This document shows, in pieces, positions 57,806-64,000 of a stretch of 64,000 nucleotides of DNA; position 1 is the stretch's first letter, and each line of letters begins with the position of its first letter. A model generated the notes under the pieces. It was not told the DNA's origin. It made no database searches and saw nothing but the letters and a program-made list of their open reading frames with translations. The stretch is from Clonostachys chloroleuca (Eukaryota; Ascomycota; Sordariomycetes; Hypocreales; Bionectriaceae), in contig JBANAY010000003.1 of NCBI GenBank assembly GCA_037952775.1, positions 23,126,001 through 23,190,000 of the forward strand, written 5' to 3'. Position numbers and translations under genes: made by a program.

Positions 57806-60800
57806 TTACAACAGTCCAAAACTATCAGCATCTTCAAATCCGATGTCGTCTTGGGTTTCGAGTCCCACGATCAAAGAAGCACGAGCATCCACTAGACATT
57901 TGATTGTATGTTCATTCTTCTTCTGGGAAGCTAATACAATTGCTTCATCAATGAGTGCAATGTCAGATCCGGACCCTTTCTCGATAAGGATGCTGACGAC
58001 CTTGTCAACTTGTTTCGCTGGGTAGGCATTTGATTCGATGCCAGGAGGTTTTGGCCGAAGATTGTCAGATATTAAAACTCCTCCGGCATCTTGTTTATAA
58101 AAGGGGTTATCGTGGTGGGCGCTGGAACCAGAAGATTCTCGGACCCAATTCTTTTGTTCTTCCTCAAAATCAGCAACGCCATTCCATGTCGACCCGGTGA
58201 ATGTCTCTGTGTTGGCAGTTGCACCTGAATCGAGAAGGATCTGGACTACTTCATTGCTACCGGAAGCACACGCATAGTACAAAGCTGTTCGACCCATAAC
58301 GTCCCTAGGATTCAAAAGTTCATCAAGCTTTTCGTCTGCTCTATTGGTCCTAAACCAATCAACAAGAAGCCATATGACATCCGCCTGCCTTGAGCGCGCC
58401 GCCAGATGGAAGACTGTTAATTTCTCATGCGTTGTCCGGGTGGTGTCAGCGCCAAGTTCAAGAAGTTTCTTTGTAAGATTCGTAGAACATGTTGAGGTGA
58501 TGTGCAAAGGCGAGACTCCGTCGTTGTCTGTACTGTTAATGACGTCCGGATTCGCCTCTCGTAGGATGTCAAACGCGCACGGGTATTCCTGGTATATATG
58601 AGTCGGAGAGTCAGGCAGTGCCTTCTTGAAACGGCACAAAACATGAAACGGAAGTACGCCATGGCTATTTCCTCGATTGCAACTGACTTCGAGATCCTGT
58701 AGATCCCTGAAGACTTGTTGTCCTACTCGGCGTGCTGGAAACCAATGTGCCCCCTCGTGCCAAATGGTGTTGCCCTCAATATCAAACTGGTGTGGATCAA
58801 CCCCCTTTTCGACAAGAAAGTGAAGTAAAGCCCCGCCAGTCACACAAAGCCTGATTGCAACGTGGAGGAGCGTTCGACCCTTGTTGTCCGTCACATCAAA
58901 GCGAGCCCCCCGCTCATGCATAATGGCAAGGAAAGACAAGGCGTAATTCTCTCTCTGAGAATCCCATTCGTCGAGGAAGGCAAAGGTAATCGTTCTGCCT
59001 TTTTTATCCCTGATTTCGAGGTCGGGATTTAAAGTGTCGAGGAAAGCCACAAATTTCGCCTCATCAAAGTAGAAGGAATTGACCACCAGGTGTAATGCCG
59101 TCTTCCCATCCGAATTACGAATGTTTGGATCTGCACCTCCCTCGATCAATTTCTCAAGCAACTTGCGATTAGGCATCTCTTCAATTCCTTGGATTTTTGT
59201 GGCATGATGTAAAACACTATTGCCACTGCCGTCAAGTATCGTTGCATCGGCCCCTTGATCGAGCAACTTCAGAGCAAAGTCCACGTCCTTGGCCACCAAT
59301 GCCCGCGTCAGGAGTCTTTGCCCCGAGGCTGAGACTACAGCATTGACATCAATTCTAGGGAGTAGAGCTTTAATTATCTTCAGATTGGAAGTTCGTTGCA
59401 GCAACGTATCTCCTCTAGAGTCCTTAGCATCAAGGCTTGCTCCTGCTTCCAGAAGACACATCACTGAGACGGGGTCTCTCGACACATGAAGTGGAGTCTC
59501 AGCGTTTTGGCCAACTTGATTCACTAAGGCCTCAGTTAGCTTGGGGCTTCTAAGGGATATTGCACAAACGGGTAGGATAGAATGATAGGACAATAACTAG
59601 CTTCTTACCGTTTCCGCCAGCTTCGATGATCAATTTGAAGCACTCGATCGCTGTCTCATTCTTTGCTTCATCCAACCTGTAACCAAGGAGTCCAGTATTA
59701 CTATAAGGATTCGCAATTGCGTGCAATGCATTGTATCCAGGCAGAGAAGAATCAGACTTTGCAGGAAACTCTTCCCTATGGGGTATGTTTGGATCGGCCC
59801 CAGCATCAAGAAGAATGCTTATCAACTTCGGATCTCGCAGTGTACACGCTGCATAGAGAGGTGTCATGGCGAAATATCCAGCATCTCTGCTATTCTTTGC
59901 ATTAATCTCCATGCACGGGTGTCCCAAGATCATTCGAATAATCTTCAAGTTTCGGACCCCATGAATTGCCCAGCCAAGGGCCTGTGAAGCGCCCTCAGTA
60001 TCTCTGATGAAAGACGTGAACACTTCTGCCATTGCCTCATCACTCCTAGCAAAGACGAATTGTATGGACGGCATCTGTGGACGCCCGAAACTCATATCAT
60101 CTACGTGCTTGTTCTTACCAAGAGAATTCCAGGGGTTAGCACCAGCCTCAAGGAGAACATGAGCCATTTTGGCATAGCTCTGAGTGCTCGGTTCTTCTCT
60201 TTCATTTCCAAGACCAGCAGTTATGTGGAGAGGTGTATAACCGTGGCTGTTATGCTGGTCTAGCTGGGCTCCATGTGTGATAAAGAGGCGAACCATATCC
60301 TCGCTCCCTTTGGCCACCGCATGATGCAACAGGGACTCGTTATCTCGTCCGCCATCATAAATCAGTATTTTGTTACCGTGGCGTTTGAGGATAACAGTGG
60401 CTAGTTCTGTCAATCCCAACTCAACAGCAAGGTGCAAAGCCTGAACCTCGGGCGCCAAAAACTCTCCATTGCTTTGACGGCCTGGCTTCCCAAGCTTTGC
60501 AAGCATTGTTAGTTTCGCCGCATTCTGCTCTCCACTTAGAACAAGTAGCTTATATAGAGCCTCTAGAGTATCATGTGCTTCAAAACCATAGGCAGCAGCC
60601 TTTTTCAGGTGTATAAACCAGTTACACGACGCGTACCTCGTGAGTGGGGCATAAACTTGATCACGATTAAGAGTCATATCTTTCCCAAGGTAGCCGATCT
60701 TCATCTTGACAAGCTCCAAGCATCCCGACGTCAAGTAAGAAATACAGAGGCGTGCTAATAGCTCATGTGTGGGCCCCGAGTCGATCACAGGAAGCTCTCT

Positions 60801-62072
60801 TTCCTCGCCTGCATCGAGCCCCAAAAGATATTCTGCAAGAGAATGGTGAATAATGCACACAGTCTCGTCTGGAAGAATCACTAGGAGAGGTCCACAAACA
60901 GATCGCACAGCGTCTTTGATTTTCCCTCTGTCATCGCCGTGATGAGGCTGAGTGACTTTGATACAATCTGAGATCTCAAGGAGGCGCAAGGGCCTGGTTG
61001 CATGTGTCACAAGCTGCAGTACTAGCATTTGGAGCTCCGCGGAGTGCCCTGTTCGCTCGAGGTGTTCATTCAGAAGCTCTTTGTATACGGCTGATAAATC
61101 TGTCGGCAGCTTTTCAAGAGTCTTCAGAGCATCAGGCTCACTTTTCACCTCTAGAATAGCTTCAATAGCCAATTTTGCGTAAAGGAATAGTCCGCCAGAC
61201 TTTTGCAAGATGCTTTCCATAACTCCGGGATGACTCTCCGAGCTCAACTGGGATTCAGCAAGCTTATGCTGGATATAAGCCGAGATGTCAGGTCCGATGA
61301 GGCTTTTCTCAAGACGAATATCGAGCAGCTTAATTCCCCTCATACTTTGCTGTATGCTCACAATGGGCCTGCTGGTTATTATAGCCTTCAGTTCCTTGGG
61401 GCGGACGTTGCCTAGGTCGTCGAGAATTTTGAGAAAAGGCTGAAGGGCGGCATGATCCATTTCATCCAAAGCATCAACCACGCAGAAGGCTTTGGGAAGA
61501 TTCTCCAGCGCCAGGTGTAGCAATTCATACAGCCTCTCCATTGTCAGCGAATCCACAGGCTTTGACATTTCTTTTGTCAATGCAAGCTGCAGAGGCGGAC
61601 TCGATGTCAAGATTTGTGATAGCCAGTCCCGGATCGCCGCGTCTGGGCGACGATTGGATTCAATTGAATGGCGGGAAAAGAAGTATAGAACAGGCCCCTC
61701 GTTCAACAAATGGGTAATGAATGTTGAAGCGAGAACTGATTTACCAGATCCAGGGATCCCTCGCACCCATAGGATGCCATGCTCCTGGCTCTCATGCCAT
61801 TGCTTGAATTCATGGGAAGTAAGGGCCCATTGACTGGTGCCCTTCAAGTATGATGAACAGTGTCTCTGGTATTCGCTGCCATCGCCTGCATATTGCGTGG
61901 GATTGATCCAGGTCCTGATTCTCTTGATAATGGCGTCTTCTTGCGGCAATATGTTGGCTGTGTTGAATTCAGCAACATCTTGGTGATCAAGAACATCAAA
62001 ATCCTCGAGCGAGATCTCCGAGTCTCTGAGGTCATCAAACCCCACGCCCGAATAATCAGATTCATCTGCCAT
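57806..62072 (-). CDS. NACHT-ankyrin (fungal NLR-like) protein
   Basis: Two exons (59609-62072, 57806-59523) give 1393 residues up to the first stop. The start chosen is MADESD at 62072. The longer open frame upstream has no ATG-supported coding look. The NACHT NTPase has Walker A GIPGSGKS (105-112) and Walker B VVDALDEMD (198-206), followed by the usual helical region with HHSLAEYLL. From about residue 640 come ankyrin repeats: TPLHITAGLG, TPLYAACTLRD, SVLHHATKIQ, KTALHLVVNSF, RTLLHVAIRL, SPLHITSTCS and RTALYYACASGS. Such STAND proteins act in fungal self/non-self recognition or immunity-like cell death. The N-terminal 90 residues match no effector domain I know. The original protein probably extended to 56357. 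Confidence 0.9.
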
Positions 62073-64000
62073 TGTTTTTGATGAGTTTGCCCAAGTTGTG
62101 CGGAGACAGGTTGAGTCATAGGATGATGCTCTTGAGATAAGTCCATCTGCGAGGATTGCAACTCTTGGCGTTTGACATGGGTACAAGGTTGCTGCCTGGA
62201 TATCCTGGCTTATGAGTATATGATACCTTATGTGAAGGATTCTGGAATCTATACCCGAAAAGTACAAACACAATTGCTCTTCCAGTTGCCTAGTTTTCCC
62301 AGTAGCCCGCGAAAGCGAGGTCACAGAACCAAGCCTCAGTTTTACTCACATTTACGTAAGACTTTGAGCAGAGAGTTTAACAGCAATAGAAGCTGCCAGG
62401 GCCCGACGTCGAACTCAACACAATGAGTACGAGAGCTTCAAAATATAGCCTTTCCTAGCCCAAAATGTAGTCATACAGCAGGAAAATTCTATGAACCTTC
62501 ATACCTGTGACTCACTTGCCGTCAGGACAGCAGCTCGTCGAATGACTATTAAAGCTGCCTTCTTCCACCTGGCTTCGTCCGTACACTCGTCTTCAATCCA
62601 AGCACTTCAACATACCAAGCTCGAGGCGACCAACCCAGTGACTACCACTAGCCCCTTGGCCAGAGCACTTGTACTGATACATCCGCAGCCTTCGACATAC
62701 AAAATATGCCAAAGAACGAGATCTCAGTACCTTCTCTCGAAGGCGAGAAGATCACCCGGCCTAGTATAATAAAGCCCAGAATCTCTCTGTAGAGCAGGTC
62801 TTGGCTATATTTAACTTGGGCCAAGATGTTCTAGGTCGTGCGTATGAGAAAGAGCTCGATACGAATGCCGTCTTGATCATATGGAGACTCTACACATCTG
62901 GCGGCATTAGTACCGAGCTCTTCTTGATACGTACGACCATGAACATCTTGGCCTAAGTTAAAGATAACCAAGATCTGCTCTACAGAGAGATCACCATTTC
63001 TGGGGTGCGCTGCATTAAATTGGGATGGATTGGAGTGGTGGGTGTTCTTGGTGCCCAAGGCTAGATTACTGCAGTCATATGCAGTCATCCAGAAGAACAA
63101 GGAGGACAGTAGGACACGAAGAGAGGAAGGGGTTACAGGAAATAGCATGAATGGAAATGCTCTTAAGCTTTAATAACACAGTGAAAGTAGCTCACATTTA
63201 ATGTCTCAGTCTGTCTGTTGCCTAACCAAACACTTCATCTAGTGTCAATGGTCAGTCTCTCGATCCTTCACATGCTCCGACCTGCCTACTCTAAATTATG
63301 ATCTTCCTCACTGTGGTACGCAGCCGCAAGTTCTTACCCCCTTGGCGCTAGCAGAGACAGTTGGTCGTCGAACTTGGCAACAATCTGCTCCATGACATAC
63401 AGCAACGTGAAGTCTAGTGTTGAAGGAGAAAATCATCCATCGAAGTCAAAATAGAACGAATTGCCGATCGGGTGTCCCATAGAGTTGCAACATTCTCCTA
63501 CTACTGATTATGCTCTCCTCTCACCACAAGACGTAAGTTCTTCCCATAAGATCGATGTCTCATATTATTCCAAACTGGGGAATGTAAGAAGTCGTCAGGA
63601 TTTGAAAGGGGGAGTAACCAACAGGATTCGGTATTTTCACAGCCTCTACGGAGTACAGACAATGACAGTGGGAGCCTCAGATGTGAGCATTATAACAATT
63701 CATTATAAAGGTCAAGCAAACTTCAGGTCAGTCCTGTGGTCAAAACTTCATACATCACTTCAAGTAGATTCGATCTTATTCGATCTTGTCTGCATCTCTT
63801 GAAATTGGCACTACAGCCGAGCGGTTGATACATATATTTTATGCAAATGCTAAATCTCTTACATCGTAATATGTGAATACTAATGCTAAAGCGTTATCTT
63901 TCAAAAATGGTCTCTACCATTTAGGGATTTTGGGAGAAAAGTCGGGTTGAAACTTTCTCATGTACGTTGTGTCGTCTCTTTTCGTCAAGCCACAGCCAAG
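62073..64000. other. right-edge intergenic stretch with a long inverted repeat
   Basis: No complete gene was recognised. It contains the inverted repeat listed next and a minus-strand frame (62831-63148) that runs through both arms of it. The last 800 bp are AT-rich without features. Confidence 0.45.
62781..62991. repeat. imperfect inverted repeat, 90-bp arms, 31-bp loop
   Basis: The left arm is 62781-62870 and the right arm 62902-62991. The arms match at 78 of 90 positions without gaps. Each arm, read inward from its outer end, encodes a version of LSVEQ(V/I)L.IFNLGQDV.GR.Y. No terminal target duplication was seen. Confidence 0.85.

Overview
The window is nuclear DNA of a filamentous ascomycete (Pezizomycotina). 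The evidence is genes broken by many 50-70 nt introns with GT...AG borders and CTAAC-like branch sites, and families typical of such fungi: Zn2Cys6 and bZIP/DUF3425 regulators, HET, NACHT-ankyrin, highly reducing PKS, Fung_rhodopsin, GH64 and a Dal5-type transporter. I cannot name the species. I read exon joins by hand, using GT/AG borders, reading phase and family motifs. Wherever I give exons, the summed length is a multiple of three.

Left part (1-10.5 kb): the 3' end of an oxalate decarboxylase, a 12-bp minisatellite, a trypsin-like protease whose serine half is one frame away from its histidine half, a large gene-poor stretch, and two F-box-like proteins.

Centre (11.2-36.3 kb): what looks like a biosynthetic gene cluster. 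In order it holds a 17-exon MFS transporter, a TauD/clavaminate-synthase-like dioxygenase, a Zn2Cys6 regulator, a proline racemase-family enzyme with both catalytic cysteines, a 2157-residue highly reducing PKS without enoyl reductase, a divergently transcribed alpha/beta hydrolase, a stand-alone adenylate-forming enzyme, an ACC-synthase-like aminotransferase, and a rhodopsin-like seven-helix protein. The inferred scheme is that the PKS makes a methylated unsaturated chain, the hydrolase helps release it, and the AMP ligase, aminotransferase, racemase/epimerase and dioxygenase add and tailor an amine or amino-acid part. The transporter would export the product or import a precursor, and the Zn2Cys6 factor would control the set. 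The DNA just upstream of that regulator carries two near-identical palindromes (GTCGGC-N7-GCCGAC), with a variant upstream of the racemase gene.

Right part (37-64 kb): a decayed serine carboxypeptidase, a bZIP/DUF3425 factor, a short-chain dehydrogenase, a HET-domain protein, a small bZIP factor, an amino-acid permease, an Acr3 arsenite efflux carrier, a protein kinase with DFD in place of DFG, a GH64 beta-1,3-glucanase with a frame break at a G5 run, and a large NACHT-ankyrin gene with two in-frame stops. A 90-bp inverted repeat, both arms of which can encode the same peptide, lies near the right edge.

No rRNA, tRNA or CRISPR array and no intact transposon was recognised.
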